Positions 48,846 to 58,406 of a stretch of DNA of 64,000 nucleotides are shown in pieces (positions within the stretch are counted from its first letter, which is position 1; each line of letters begins with the position of its first letter). The stretch spans positions 1 to 64,000 of the forward strand of contig JAHDHQ010000004.1 of assembly GCA_020631235.1 (NCBI GenBank), in the 5' to 3' direction. The position numbers and the translations under genes were made by a program. The notes below the pieces were generated by a model. The model was not told where the DNA came from and ran no database searches. It saw only the letters and a list, made by a program, of their open reading frames with translations. The DNA is from Saprospiraceae bacterium. Lineage in GTDB: Bacteria > Bacteroidota > Bacteroidia > Chitinophagales > Saprospiraceae.

Positions 48846-50726
48846 ATGTTAAACCATATCAGTTTCATACTACTTATCCTATGTTTTGGAATTAGTCCGA
48901 CATTGGCACAAAAAAAGAAAAGTAGCGAAGGCAAAGAAAGTCTTAAAACATATACCATTAGGGATGCAGAGCAACTCATGAAAAAAGATAGAGCTGCCGC
49001 CATCACAATCTTAGCAGACATCATAGAAGAAGCGAAAAACACGGAAGATCTGAAGGCACTATATGATGCTAATATCTTATTAGGAAATATAAATAGCTCA
49101 GCTGGATTTAGCCAATTGGCTGCAGAAAGATATCAGCAAGCCATAGGCATCGAAGGCAGTTTAAGTCCAAAACCCAAACTGACAGCAGCCGAATACTTAG
49201 CCGATGTATATCTAAGTACAAACGACCCGCGCACGCTGAAAGGTTTTCAAATGTGTATCGATAATACCAGCGACATTGAACAAAAATATAGGTGCCAAGA
49301 AGGGCTAGCCTTAAGTTATCTAAACGAAGAAAAAACAGAAGAAGGACTTAAAATACTGAGCGAACTAGAAAGCATATATAAACAATCTAATAATCCTAGC
49401 TTAGCCAGAATCCAAGCCAGAATCGCGCAAGTAGAATTAGCTAGAAACAACATCGAATTAGCCCAGCAAAACTTGAATAATGCCTACTCCAATTATAAGA
49501 CGAGCCCGGCTTCAGATTATGACATTATACAAGAAAGCAAAGCGGATGTTTTAGAGGAAACCGAAGATCTCGAAGAAGAAATCAGCATCCTAAAAACCAA
49601 CGTAGATTTAAATGTGGCTAAACCAGAAATAGCTGTACCCGAACAAATAGAATTAGCGGAAGCTTACCTTAAAAACAATGAGGTGGACAAAGCAAAAGCT
49701 ACCATTAATAAGGCAAAAAAAATCATCGATAAAGTAGATGATTCTAAAACCAAAGCAAAGCTTTACAAAAAGGCATCAGAAACATATGCCGCACAAGGAA
49801 ACTACGAAGAAGCGCTCAAAGAATACACCGCTTACCAAAATGTACAAAGTAAATTGCTCAAAGAAAAAGAAGCAGAAGTTAATGAACAGTTAGCCATTTT
49901 GAGCAGCCAGAAGGATATAGAAATTTCGGAAAAAACCTACGACTCTAGGCAAAAACTTTCCGCTTCCGAAGCCAGCAGAAGCAAAATCCAAGGCTATATT
50001 ATCGTATTACTTTGTCTCCTATTGTTGACTGCCATTATAGGAGGCTATACCATCTGGAGAAACTTGAAAGCTAAAAATATAGCCAATAAAAAACTCCAAT
50101 TGCAATCTTTGCGCGCACAGATGAATCCTCATTTTATTTTCAATGCACTCAACTCAGTCAATGAATATATTGCTACTCAAGATGAACGCAGAGCAAATCG
50201 ATATCTGAGTGATTTTAGCCAACTGATGCGCTCTGTACTTGAGGTAAATCAAAAGGAAACCATACCATTACAGGATGAAATCCAATTGTCTAAATTATAC
50301 CTGAAGCTGGAGCAAGACCGTTTTCAAGATAAATTTGAGTACCTAACGGAAATAGATCCTGAAGTAGAACAATCTGATTTGCAAATTCCTCCACTTTTAC
50401 TCCAACCCTATTTAGAAAATGCCATCTGGCATGGACTTCGTTATCGCACAAAGAAAGGAACATTGCAACTCATTATGAAAGAGTTAGATGAGCATCTACA
50501 AATCACCATGATGGACAATGGTATAGGACGGGCGCAATCACAAGCATTAAAAACAAAACATCAAAAAATACATAAGTCCACAGGAATGGAAAACACAAGA
50601 TCTCGAATGGAGATAGTAGAAGGTTTGTACGGAAATCGGTACGAAATACAGATTGAAGATGCTTATGATGACCCTGATTATCCTGGCACCAAAGTAACGA
50701 TCCTCATTTCAAAAAAAGCAGTTTGA
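48846..50726 (+). CDS. Sensor histidine kinase with periplasmic TPR domain (LytS/YehU type)
   Basis: 626 residues from the ATG at 48846 (a GTG two codons earlier is possible). A signal peptide (LNHISFILLILCFGISPTLAQ) is followed by TPR-like helical repeats over residues 40-350 (LAAERYQQAIGI, LAEAYLKNNEVDKAKATINKAKKI, YAAQGNYEEALKEYTAYQ). One membrane helix lies near 380-402. The kinase core is of the His_kinase type: LRAQMNPHFIFNALNSVNEYI with phospho-histidine 429, then a HATPase with PPLLLQPYLENAIWHGLR and MDNGIGR. It pairs with the LytTR regulator, overlapping by 4 bases. Confidence 0.92.
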   Translation: MLNHISFILLILCFGISPTLAQKKKSSEGKESLKTYTIRDAEQLMKKDRAAAITILADIIEEAKNTEDLKALYDANILLGNINSSAGFSQLAAERYQQAIGIEGSLSPKPKLTAAEYLADVYLSTNDPRTLKGFQMCIDNTSDIEQKYRCQEGLALSYLNEEKTEEGLKILSELESIYKQSNNPSLARIQARIAQVELARNNIELAQQNLNNAYSNYKTSPASDYDIIQESKADVLEETEDLEEEISILKTNVDLNVAKPEIAVPEQIELAEAYLKNNEVDKAKATINKAKKIIDKVDDSKTKAKLYKKASETYAAQGNYEEALKEYTAYQNVQSKLLKEKEAEVNEQLAILSSQKDIEISEKTYDSRQKLSASEASRSKIQGYIIVLLCLLLLTAIIGGYTIWRNLKAKNIANKKLQLQSLRAQMNPHFIFNALNSVNEYIATQDERRANRYLSDFSQLMRSVLEVNQKETIPLQDEIQLSKLYLKLEQDRFQDKFEYLTEIDPEVEQSDLQIPPLLLQPYLENAIWHGLRYRTKKGTLQLIMKELDEHLQITMMDNGIGRAQSQALKTKHQKIHKSTGMENTRSRMEIVEGLYGNRYEIQIEDAYDDPDYPGTKVTILISKKAV

Positions 50727-51478
50727 GCACAAACAAAACATATAGCTGTCTAATTGTAGATGATGAGTCATCGAGCCGAAATATCATGCAATCCTTTGTA
50801 AAGAAGTACTGCCCTCAACTCCATGTGGAAGGAGAAGCGAGCAATATCATCGACGCAAAAAAACTAATAGACAAAGTGAGTCCGCAAATAGTTTTCTTAG
50901 ATATCGAAATGCCTCACGGAACAGCTTTTGATCTCCTCGACCAATATCCAAAGATCGATTTTCATGTCATATTTATAACCGCCTACAGTCAATACGCGAT
51001 CCAAGCATTTAATCTCGCCTCAGCTAAATACCTATTAAAACCTATCGACATCGACCAACTAATAGAATCGGTGGAAGATGTATGTGACCGGATTGATACT
51101 CAGGAAAAATCAGCCATTACTCATGTTTTAATGGACAACTTAAAGCAAAAGCAAGTTGACAAGGTGATTATTCCCCTTATGGATGGTTTTGAAATAGTTA
51201 AAACAAATGAAATTATTTACATCAGTGCTAATGATAACTTTTCAGTTTTCCAATTGACATCTGGAAGAAGTATTATGGCTTGTAGAAAATTATCTTTTTA
51301 TGAGGATAATTTGTCCAATGCTGGTTTTCTTAGGATCCATCGTTCGACTATTATAAATGTAGACAAACTGAAGAAATACCAGAAAGGAAAAGGCGGAGTA
51401 GCCATTATGGAAAATGGAAAAGAGCTCGATGTGTCTCAGAGTCGAAAAAAACGCTTGTTGGAATACTTTAAGGCATAA
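50723..51478 (+). CDS. LytTR-family response regulator
   Basis: 251 residues. The start is TTG, in the overlap TTGA with the kinase stop; a later ATG would delete part of the receiver. The receiver domain (residues 5-125) has the acidic pair VDDE, phospho-acceptor Asp60 (VFLDIEMPHG) and ITAY. Residues 145-250 are the LytTR DNA-binding domain (VIIPLMDGFEIVKTNEIIYISANDNFSVFQL, FLRIHRSTIINVDKLKKY). Such regulators bind 9-bp direct repeats spaced 12 bp. The coding overlap shows it works with the kinase just upstream. Confidence 0.93.
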   Translation: MSTNKTYSCLIVDDESSSRNIMQSFVKKYCPQLHVEGEASNIIDAKKLIDKVSPQIVFLDIEMPHGTAFDLLDQYPKIDFHVIFITAYSQYAIQAFNLASAKYLLKPIDIDQLIESVEDVCDRIDTQEKSAITHVLMDNLKQKQVDKVIIPLMDGFEIVKTNEIIYISANDNFSVFQLTSGRSIMACRKLSFYEDNLSNAGFLRIHRSTIINVDKLKKYQKGKGGVAIMENGKELDVSQSRKKRLLEYFKA

Positions 51479-51504
51479 AAAAGAAGGACCTTTCAGCCCT
51501 TCTT
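51477..51504 (-). terminator. Terminator after the cysteine-rich gene
   Basis: Stem AAGAAGG (51481-51487) / CCTTCTT (51498-51504), 10-base loop, followed on the minus strand by six T. The 7-bp stem is short. Confidence 0.6.
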
Positions 51505-51525
51505 CCTACTAATAAAACAAAAGGC

Positions 51526-51924
51526 TTAAACCTTGCCTTTTTTACATTTTTTTGCACAAGCAGCTTGTTGTGCTTTAGTGCACTTCTTTGCGCACGCTGC
51601 TTTTTCAGCTTTTGTGCAACTCCTTTCCGCTTTTGCTGGAGTTATTTCGTTGCCTATTAAAATAACTTCTGCACTGGAGCTCGCGCTTGCTGTCTGTGTA
51701 GTTGTGGTCTGACCACCTAATTTTTTCAAACAACATTTCTTATCGCCTTTTAAGCATTGTTTTGCACAACTCGCTAGGCATTCTGCCACAGACATCCCGT
51801 TTGCCTTAGCACATTGTTCGATGGATGCGCAACATTTTTTACTGGCGGATTGTACCGATTCTTGAGCCATCATACTTACACTCATCATTAGGAAAGCTAC
51901 CGCTAACAACATAATTCTTTTCAT
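51526..51924 (-). CDS. Secreted cysteine-rich protein, likely metal-binding
   Basis: 132 residues from the ATG at 51924 (an ATG at 51942 adds 6). Signal peptide MKRIMLLAVAFLMMSVSMMAQ. The mature part has 13 cysteines: KKCCASIEQC, AECLASCAKQC, KKCCLKKL, then SCTKAEKAACAKKC and a near repeat TKAQQAACAKKC. A Thr/Ser-rich linker separates the two halves. The spacing (C-x3-C, CC) suggests metal or disulfide-rich binding. I know no family. It is divergent from the two-component system at 52106. An inverted repeat ACTCAG-N5-CTGAGT lies at 51945-51961. Confidence 0.75.
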   Translation of the reverse strand: MKRIMLLAVAFLMMSVSMMAQESVQSASKKCCASIEQCAKANGMSVAECLASCAKQCLKGDKKCCLKKLGGQTTTTQTASASSSAEVILIGNEITPAKAERSCTKAEKAACAKKCTKAQQAACAKKCKKGKV

Positions 51925-52054
51925 GATATAATCTTTTTTCATTCACTCAGAAGCGCTGAGTTGCCGCTTTATAATCACCATACAAAGTTGGAGCGCCGAC
52001 GACTAACTTGCTGTTTATCAATAGCCAAAAAGCTGTTAAAGACCTGTTAAACGC

Positions 52055-52086
52055 TTGTCATGTTTCATTTTATAAGTTCATCTTTG
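52055..52086 (+). promoter_or_regulatory. Promoter for the histidine kinase at 52106
   Basis: TTG (52055-52057), 21-base spacer, CATCTTTG (52079-52086), one mismatch to the -7 consensus and the same spacing as the desaturase promoter. Transcription would start near 52093, giving a very short leader before the TTG start at 52106. Confidence 0.55.
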
Positions 52087-52105
52087 AAGCAGAAAAAGAC
52101 AAGTA

Positions 52106-53377
52106 TTGATCTGTCCTACTAAACATAACATTAAAGAACCTGTCCTTATTTGTGCGGTCAGTTGCGTACTCATTCTTTTAGTCGCATTACAATTAGCTTG
52201 GCTTAATCAGTCACGAAACTTGCTTTGTGAGCAATTTGATCAAAATGTCTCGCAAGCCATCGGCAACACTTTAACATCATTTAATCATAAATACGATACT
52301 GATCTCGAATTATCAGAATTTACCACTTGTGGCCCCACTGAAAATTGCAAGTATATTGAGATAGGTCAAGATCGACTAAATGATGGTTCGGTCAGTTATC
52401 TTGGGTCTCAATTGTCTTGTTCGTTGTCTTGTTATGGTATGAGTGATGACTATGACTTAAAACTTATGGATGCAGACAGTGAACCCATTGTCGATTTGAC
52501 TCTATTTAATTGTTCGGCTAACAATACCTTACCTAAGTTAGAAGAAGAAGCCTATATTTTAGGTGTGAGTTTCACCACAAGGAATGAATACATTATGCGA
52601 CAGATGGGCTGGATGATTGCTTCGATGATCGCTGTCTTTTTACTATTGGCTTTTGTATTGTTTTACATATTAAATTCGCTCATCCGTCAGCGGCGAATTA
52701 CAGAAAACAATATTGACTTTTTTAATAACACAGCACACGAATTAAAGACTCCACTGACTAATATTTCCTTAGCATTGAGGTTGCTGCGTAAAAAGCACAT
52801 GAGTTTAGCCACTAACAAATATGCCCAGATTATTAATGATGAAAACGAAAAGCTAGCTAGTCAAATAGAAAGAGTATTGTACCTGTCTCGAATGGAAAAT
52901 GGGCAATACACCCTCAAAAAAGAACCATTAGTTTTACAAAATTTATTACAAGAAGTCGTAGGCCACTTAAGTCTTATCCTAGAAGAAAAAGAAGGCCAAA
53001 TCCATTTAAATCTACCTGAAACCGAATGTACTGTAGAGGGTGATCCATTCCACTTAAAAAATGTCTTTCGAAATTTAATCGACAATGCATTAAAATACAA
53101 CATTAACAAGCCTTTCATACATATTACACTCGAGGAAGTAGAAGAAGGATTTCGATTAATATTTGAAGACAATGGTATAGGTATTAACAAACAAGATCAG
53201 GAACATATTTTTGAAAAATTCCAACGGGTTAATACAGGAGATATCCGTGAGGCTAAAGGTTTTGGAATCGGCTTAAGCTATGTAAAAAAAGTAGTGGAAA
53301 TGCATCATGGCATCATTAAAGTCCTTTCTGAACTGAATAAAGGAAGTCAATTTGAAGTTTTTATTCCTACGAAATAA
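52106..53377 (+). CDS. Sensor histidine kinase with cysteine-rich periplasmic domain
   Basis: 423 residues with a TTG start; an in-frame TGA at 52085 and no ATG before the first helix leave no alternative. Membrane helices lie at about 13-32 (VLICAVSCVLILLVALQLAWL) and 164-190. The periplasmic loop between them has at least six cysteines (LLCEQF, TTCGPTENC, LSCSLSCYG, LFNC). The cytoplasmic core has phospho-histidine 211 (AHELKTPLTNI), the N box FRNLIDNALKYN, and EDNGIGI and GFGIGLSYVKK in the ATPase. The next gene, its response regulator, follows at once. Confidence 0.93.
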   Translation: MICPTKHNIKEPVLICAVSCVLILLVALQLAWLNQSRNLLCEQFDQNVSQAIGNTLTSFNHKYDTDLELSEFTTCGPTENCKYIEIGQDRLNDGSVSYLGSQLSCSLSCYGMSDDYDLKLMDADSEPIVDLTLFNCSANNTLPKLEEEAYILGVSFTTRNEYIMRQMGWMIASMIAVFLLLAFVLFYILNSLIRQRRITENNIDFFNNTAHELKTPLTNISLALRLLRKKHMSLATNKYAQIINDENEKLASQIERVLYLSRMENGQYTLKKEPLVLQNLLQEVVGHLSLILEEKEGQIHLNLPETECTVEGDPFHLKNVFRNLIDNALKYNINKPFIHITLEEVEEGFRLIFEDNGIGINKQDQEHIFEKFQRVNTGDIREAKGFGIGLSYVKKVVEMHHGIIKVLSELNKGSQFEVFIPTK

Positions 53378-54070
53378 ATGAAGTTAGAAAAGAAAATATT
53401 GCTCGTTGAAGATGACCTGAATTTAGGTTTTTTATTAGTCGATTTTTTGCAGTCAGAAAATTATTATGTAAAACTTTGCAGAGATGGTATTTCTGGACTG
53501 AATGCGGCATTGGACCAAAAATATGACCTATGTATTTTCGATGTAATGATGCCCAAATTAGATGGTTTCTCTTTAGCCAAAACCCTTAGGAAAAAAGGAG
53601 ACGAAACCCCATTTATATTCCTGACTGCTAAATCTATGAAAGAGGATCGACTAAAGGGCTATTCTGTGGGTTGCGAAAACTACGTGGCTAAACCTTTCGA
53701 TGAAGAAGAACTACTTTGCATGATAAAAGTGATCCTTCGAAGGCAGCATCAAGATCCATTAGCTGAAGCACCTACCCAATTCCAAATAGGCTCATTTAAT
53801 TTTAATTACGACCGCCAAGAACTCACCCGATGTGATCAAGTGTATCGTATGACTGAAAAAGAAAATGAAGTATTGCGCTTACTATGTATCCATCAAAATA
53901 AAATACTCAAGCGTGAAGATGCTGTGTCGCATATCTATGGACGCAATGATTATTTCCTAGGTAGAAGTTTTGATGTTTATATTTCAAGATTGCGCAAATT
54001 ACTAAGTGAAGACACCAGCATAGAAATACAAAATGTTTTTAAGGTTGGTTTTATTTTGAATGTTGCTTAG
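53378..54070 (+). CDS. OmpR-family response regulator
   Basis: 230 residues. The receiver domain has LLVEDDLNL, phospho-acceptor Asp55 (LCIFDVMMPKLDG) and the conserved FLTAKSM / YVAKPFDEEEL. Residues 135-228 are an OmpR/PhoB-type winged helix (RMTEKENEVLRLLCIHQNKILKREDAVSHIYG...FDVYISRLRKLL). Its ATG directly follows the kinase stop (TAA-ATG), so the two are translated together. The cysteine-rich gene upstream on the other strand is a plausible target. Confidence 0.95.
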   Translation: MKLEKKILLVEDDLNLGFLLVDFLQSENYYVKLCRDGISGLNAALDQKYDLCIFDVMMPKLDGFSLAKTLRKKGDETPFIFLTAKSMKEDRLKGYSVGCENYVAKPFDEEELLCMIKVILRRQHQDPLAEAPTQFQIGSFNFNYDRQELTRCDQVYRMTEKENEVLRLLCIHQNKILKREDAVSHIYGRNDYFLGRSFDVYISRLRKLLSEDTSIEIQNVFKVGFILNVA

Positions 54071-54194
54071 AGTACCAATCCTAGTTCTCTTAGGTTAACA
54101 TTGTTTAAATTGCTAGGAATCACTATGCCCAGTCTTAAATTTAGCTTATCTATGTAAGATAATCTAACTCCATTATTTAGATAAAAATCAAATC

Positions 54195-56630
54195 ATGAAA
54201 CGCTTATTTCTACTTTTTATGTTATTATCCACATTGCATTTAGATGCTCAATTAGACCTAGATTATCAGCAACCCCATGACGACATCATGGTCTTAGCCG
54301 ATGCTGATTTAGCCCCTTCCATACGTATGAATGATGAAGGTACACAAGCAGTTTTATTATACAGAAGTCAGTTTAAAAGCATACAAGAATTATCGGAAAC
54401 TGAAATGAGGCTTGCCGGCTTGCGTATCAATCCTAAAACCAATATTTCCAGTCGAGAGCGATACTATAATGCTATGAGAATGTATGATATAGCCGAAAAA
54501 AAAGAAAGTGAAATAACTGGTTTGCCTACGGATGCCAGGCTGAGCAACTTTGCTTGGTCACCGACTAAAAATTATATGGCTTTTACCAATACCACCCAAA
54601 ATGGTGTGGAAATTTGGCTTCTAAACCTTGCTAAAAAGGAAGCAAAAGCATTAACAGAAGCTACAATCAACGCAAATATGCGTGATGTAATCAATTGGCT
54701 AAAAGACGATGCGGGTATTTTATACACCAAATTACCAGCTAATCGAAAAGCACTCATCGACACAAAAAGTGCTGTACCGTCTGGACCTACCATCTCTATA
54801 AATGATGGAGGCAAAAAAGCACAAAACAGAACCTACCAAGATTTGTTGAAAAATCCAGTCGATGAAGAGAACTTCGCAACCCTAGCCAGTTCAGAGATAT
54901 GGAAAGTAGATCTAAAAGGAAATGAGTCCAAATGGAAAGATGCTGCCTTATATTCTAGCATAAGCATTTCACCAGATGGTAATTATGTTAAGATTCAAGA
55001 TATTAAAAAGCCTTTTTCTTATCTGGTACCTTACAGAAGATTCCCTTCTTCGATTAACATCTATGACCTTTCTGGTAAGCTGGTGCACAACTTGCTGGAA
55101 TTACCTTTAATCGAAGATCTTCCCAAAGGATTTATGTCCACACGCACTGGCCCTAGGTCTATAGCCTGGAGAAGTGACAAACCCGCCACTCTTTATTGGG
55201 CAGAAGCATTGGATGGCGGAGACGCTGAAAAAGAAGTCGAATATAGAGATGCCATATACCAATTAGAAGCACCATTTAATGGAGAAAAATCTTTTTTATT
55301 AAATACAAAAGAGAGATACAACACTATCATATGGGGTTCGGATGATTTAGCCTTATGCTATAATTATTGGTGGGACACCAGAAACCTGCGCATGGATTTC
55401 TTCAATCCATCAGATAGTAAGGCACCTACTCAATTATTTAACGAAAGAAATTATCAAGACCGTTATTCAGATCCAGGTGATTTTGTCATGACTAAAAATG
55501 AATTTGGAAAAGATGTTCTCCATTTATTTGAAGGAGAGATGTATCTATTAGGTGACGGATATTCCGATGAAGGTAAGTTTCCATTTGTTGATAAATACAT
55601 GTTAGCCAGCGATCAAACAGAACGTGTTTTCCAGTCGACTGAGACCGAAAAATTAGAATCTTTAATTAAGGCTATCGACATTGAACAAGGAAAAATCCTC
55701 ACTCGTATAGAGTCAAAAAATGAGTATCCTAATTACTTTTTTAGAAACCTTAACGATGGATCACTGAGTCCTGTGACTGAATTTAAAAATCCATTCGAGG
55801 CGATTCAAGACGTACATAAAGAAGTCATTAGTTATGAACGTGAAGATGGATTAGAATTAAATGGAACCTTGTATTTGCCTGTAAGCTATCAGAAAGGGAA
55901 AAAATATCCAATGATCATGTGGGCTTATCCGGTAGAATATAAGGATAAAAGCTCTGCAGGACAGGTGACTTCATCGCCTAATGAGTTTACTTACCCATGG
56001 TATGGCTCTCCGATTTTTTGGGTAAATCGTGGTTATGTTGTTTTAGATGATGCTGCCTTCCCAATTGTAGGAGAAGGTGACGAAGAACCAAATGATAGTT
56101 TTAGGAAGCAATTAGTGGCCAATGCAAAAGCTGGAATTGACGCCGTCGATAAAATGGGTTACATTGACCGAGAAAAAGTAGCTGTAGGAGGTCACTCATA
56201 CGGGGCGTTTATGGTCGCTAACTTGCTGAGTCATTCTGATTTATTTGCAGCAGGCATCGCACGCAGCGGTGCCTATAATCGGACTTTAACGCCTTTTGGC
56301 TTTCAGTCAGAGCAACGCAATTACTGGGAGGCACCAGAAGTATATTACACAATGTCACCATTTATGCATGCAGAAAAAATGAAAACACCATTATTGCTGA
56401 TACACGGTGAAGCCGATAACAATTCTGGTACCTACCCTATGCAAAGCGAACGATATTTTAATGCTTTAAAAGGCTTAGGAGCTACTGTCCGTTTAGTGAT
56501 GTTACCAAAAGAAAGTCATGGATACGTGGCTAAGGAATCCATTATGCACATGTTATGGGAACAAGACGAATGGTTAGAGAAATATGTAAAAAATAGAGAA
56601 AATTCGATGGATGGATCCGAAGGAAAATAA
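54195..56630 (+). CDS. Exported prolyl oligopeptidase family (S9) serine peptidase
   Basis: 811 residues. A signal peptide (MKRLFLLFMLLSTLHLDAQ) precedes a beta-propeller-like N-terminal domain (residues 30-560, with segments such as LSNFAWSPTKNYMAFT and SISPDGNYVKIQD). The alpha/beta hydrolase domain follows, with catalytic Ser668 (GGHSYGAFM), Asp741 (HGEADNNSG) and His775 (KESHGY). It cleaves peptides in the periplasm or outside the cell. A TTG-N23-TAAATTTA element at 54110-54143 is a possible promoter. The last 20 bases overlap the HD gene. Confidence 0.93.
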   Translation: MKRLFLLFMLLSTLHLDAQLDLDYQQPHDDIMVLADADLAPSIRMNDEGTQAVLLYRSQFKSIQELSETEMRLAGLRINPKTNISSRERYYNAMRMYDIAEKKESEITGLPTDARLSNFAWSPTKNYMAFTNTTQNGVEIWLLNLAKKEAKALTEATINANMRDVINWLKDDAGILYTKLPANRKALIDTKSAVPSGPTISINDGGKKAQNRTYQDLLKNPVDEENFATLASSEIWKVDLKGNESKWKDAALYSSISISPDGNYVKIQDIKKPFSYLVPYRRFPSSINIYDLSGKLVHNLLELPLIEDLPKGFMSTRTGPRSIAWRSDKPATLYWAEALDGGDAEKEVEYRDAIYQLEAPFNGEKSFLLNTKERYNTIIWGSDDLALCYNYWWDTRNLRMDFFNPSDSKAPTQLFNERNYQDRYSDPGDFVMTKNEFGKDVLHLFEGEMYLLGDGYSDEGKFPFVDKYMLASDQTERVFQSTETEKLESLIKAIDIEQGKILTRIESKNEYPNYFFRNLNDGSLSPVTEFKNPFEAIQDVHKEVISYEREDGLELNGTLYLPVSYQKGKKYPMIMWAYPVEYKDKSSAGQVTSSPNEFTYPWYGSPIFWVNRGYVVLDDAAFPIVGEGDEEPNDSFRKQLVANAKAGIDAVDKMGYIDREKVAVGGHSYGAFMVANLLSHSDLFAAGIARSGAYNRTLTPFGFQSEQRNYWEAPEVYYTMSPFMHAEKMKTPLLLIHGEADNNSGTYPMQSERYFNALKGLGATVRLVMLPKESHGYVAKESIMHMLWEQDEWLEKYVKNRENSMDGSEGK

Positions 56631-57270
56631 ATTAATAGAAGAGACCGCACTATTTGTCCAAGAACAACTAAAAGAAGCCGAAGGAGGCCATGACTGGTGG
56701 CATATTTTGAGGGTCTGGAATAACACTAAGCTTATAGCAAAATCTGAGGGTGTTGACCCACTGATTGTTCAGCTGAGTGCCTTGCTACATGACATAGCTG
56801 ATCCAAAGTTTCATAATGGTGATGAGACGATAGGACCTAGCATTGCTCGAGAATATTTAGAAAGCAAAGATGTTATGGAGCCTATTATTCAGCATGTGGT
56901 AAGCATCATTGAAAATATGTCCTATAAGAATAGTCTTGGAGAGCTAAGCTTTAATTCTACTGAAATGCAAGTCGTGCAAGACGCAGATAAGTTAGATGCA
57001 ATTGGCGCGATTGGAATAGCTAGAGCATTTAACTATGGTGGTTTTAAAAATCGAGCCATTTTCGATCCGACAATAAAGCCTCAACTGGATATGACTAAAG
57101 AGGAGTATAAAAATTCTACAGCTCCTACCATTAATCATTTTTATGAGAAGTTATTGTTGCTAAAGGATATGATGCATACAAAAACTGGCAAGCAAATAGC
57201 TGAGCAAAGGCATAGGTATATGGAGGACTATCTAAAGCAGTTTTATGGTGAATGGGAAGGGAGACTTTAA
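56611..57270 (+). CDS. HD-domain phosphohydrolase
   Basis: 219 residues. The metal-binding residues of the HD superfamily are visible: H27 D28 (EGGHDWWHILRV), H60 D61 (LSALLHDIADPKF), and D in VVQDADKLDAIGAIGIARAF. This is the YpgQ/YedJ-like subgroup of small HD hydrolases, which act on nucleotides or (p)ppGpp-like substrates. The start lies inside the last codons of the S9 peptidase gene (20-base overlap), so the genes are translated together. Confidence 0.88.
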   Translation: MDPKENKLIEETALFVQEQLKEAEGGHDWWHILRVWNNTKLIAKSEGVDPLIVQLSALLHDIADPKFHNGDETIGPSIAREYLESKDVMEPIIQHVVSIIENMSYKNSLGELSFNSTEMQVVQDADKLDAIGAIGIARAFNYGGFKNRAIFDPTIKPQLDMTKEEYKNSTAPTINHFYEKLLLLKDMMHTKTGKQIAEQRHRYMEDYLKQFYGEWEGRL

Positions 57271-57326
57271 TAAACCTAGAGCCGGTGATCTTTAATCAAT
57301 TATAAAATCAACTTAAATCATCAACC

Positions 57327-58028
57327 ATGAGAAAAGCATCCATTTGTTTACCTTTTATACTAATATTTATATGTTCTTGTGCGCCAGAGGTTACCATCTT
57401 TTACCCTTCAGACTTCGTAAAAGAAAATACAGTAATTATTAATAATGAAATCGATCTAAAAGATTTAATAACTGAAGAAAACTATTCAAGTTTCGTTACT
57501 TCAGCAGGTAATGTATCATTGAGTATAAATGGTGAAGTGAAAAAAATTACAACCCAAAAAGGCGGATTGCTCAATCTCAATAAAGAAGATTTTGTCATTT
57601 TCCCTATTTACTATGGAAACTCAACATTTCCTGCCTGGGATGGAGCCCCACGCCCAATTATGATAGATTCCGTTTTATATTATAGTAATTTTTTAGAAAA
57701 AAGCAGTGATAGCACCCTACTTGCTATGGTAGATAAATACACTGATTTTCCATATAATCCCAAAAAATCAAAAGATCTAGAACTTTCTAAAGTATTAAAA
57801 GAAGATTTTTTTGTAGAAAAAATTTGGGACTTTGATATTAGTCAAGACATCCCTGAACAAATAGAAGTCCAAGTTAAGCAAAACTCGATAAGTATTGGAG
57901 GTGATAACAACATTAGAAGTTCTAAAAGAATAATAAGGAAAGCAAACTTTTTTAAAGTTTATACTCTACTCTCAGAAGATTTTAATTCTCGGGATCTCAG
58001 AGACTCAACTTCAAGGATGATTGAGTAG
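57327..58028 (+). CDS. Lipoprotein of unknown function
   Basis: 233 residues with a clear lipoprotein signal (KASICLPFILIFICSCAPEV). No known domain. The mature protein is polar and mixed alpha/beta (VNINNEIDLKDLITEENYSSFV-like start, then SINGEVKKITTQKGG). It ends with a basic segment. It lies 56 bases after the HD gene and 54 bases before the VF530 gene. Probably a membrane-anchored periplasmic protein. Confidence 0.65.
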   Translation: MRKASICLPFILIFICSCAPEVTIFYPSDFVKENTVIINNEIDLKDLITEENYSSFVTSAGNVSLSINGEVKKITTQKGGLLNLNKEDFVIFPIYYGNSTFPAWDGAPRPIMIDSVLYYSNFLEKSSDSTLLAMVDKYTDFPYNPKKSKDLELSKVLKEDFFVEKIWDFDISQDIPEQIEVQVKQNSISIGGDNNIRSSKRIIRKANFFKVYTLLSEDFNSRDLRDSTSRMIE

Positions 58029-58082
58029 TTTGTAAAGCGCATTCTTCAACTATTTCTCATCTATCATACTTAGATAAACTAT

Positions 58083-58301
58083 ATGAAACAAGCAAACAAC
58101 CCGCTACATGGTATCAAATTACAAGCTATTGTAGTATGGTTAGTGGAAAATATTGGTTGGAAAAATATGGCTAAAGAAATCAACATTAATTGCTTTAAAA
58201 ATGACCCTTCTGTAAAATCGAGTTTAAAATTTTTAAGGCGGACCCCATGGGCTAGAGCTAAAGTAGAGCGCTTGTATTTAGATCTACAAACAAAAAAATA
58301 A
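58083..58301 (+). CDS. VF530 family DNA-binding protein (DUF2132)
   Basis: 72 residues, the family length. The sequence [58 protein letters not shown] matches VF530: NPLHG..L, the conserved W-L and [19 protein letters not shown]. The fold is a small all-helical DNA-binding domain found in many proteobacteria and Bacteroidota. The biological role is not established. A strong bidirectional terminator follows. Confidence 0.9.
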   Translation: MKQANNPLHGIKLQAIVVWLVENIGWKNMAKEININCFKNDPSVKSSLKFLRRTPWARAKVERLYLDLQTKK

Positions 58302-58306
58302 ACCCA

Positions 58307-58354
58307 TAAATAAAAATCGCCGCCCACATTAAAATGGACTGCGATTTTTATTTA
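58307..58354. terminator. Bidirectional terminator, 14-bp stem
   Basis: TAAATAAAAATCGC (58307-58320) pairs perfectly with GCGATTTTTATTTA (58341-58354). The stem ends in A/T runs on both sides, so it can stop the VF530 transcript and the convergent carbonic anhydrase transcript. Confidence 0.85.
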
Positions 58355-58406
58355 AAACGAACAATGCTTGACTATCCTCTAAGGCAAGCAGTCTTTGCTA
58401 TTAATT

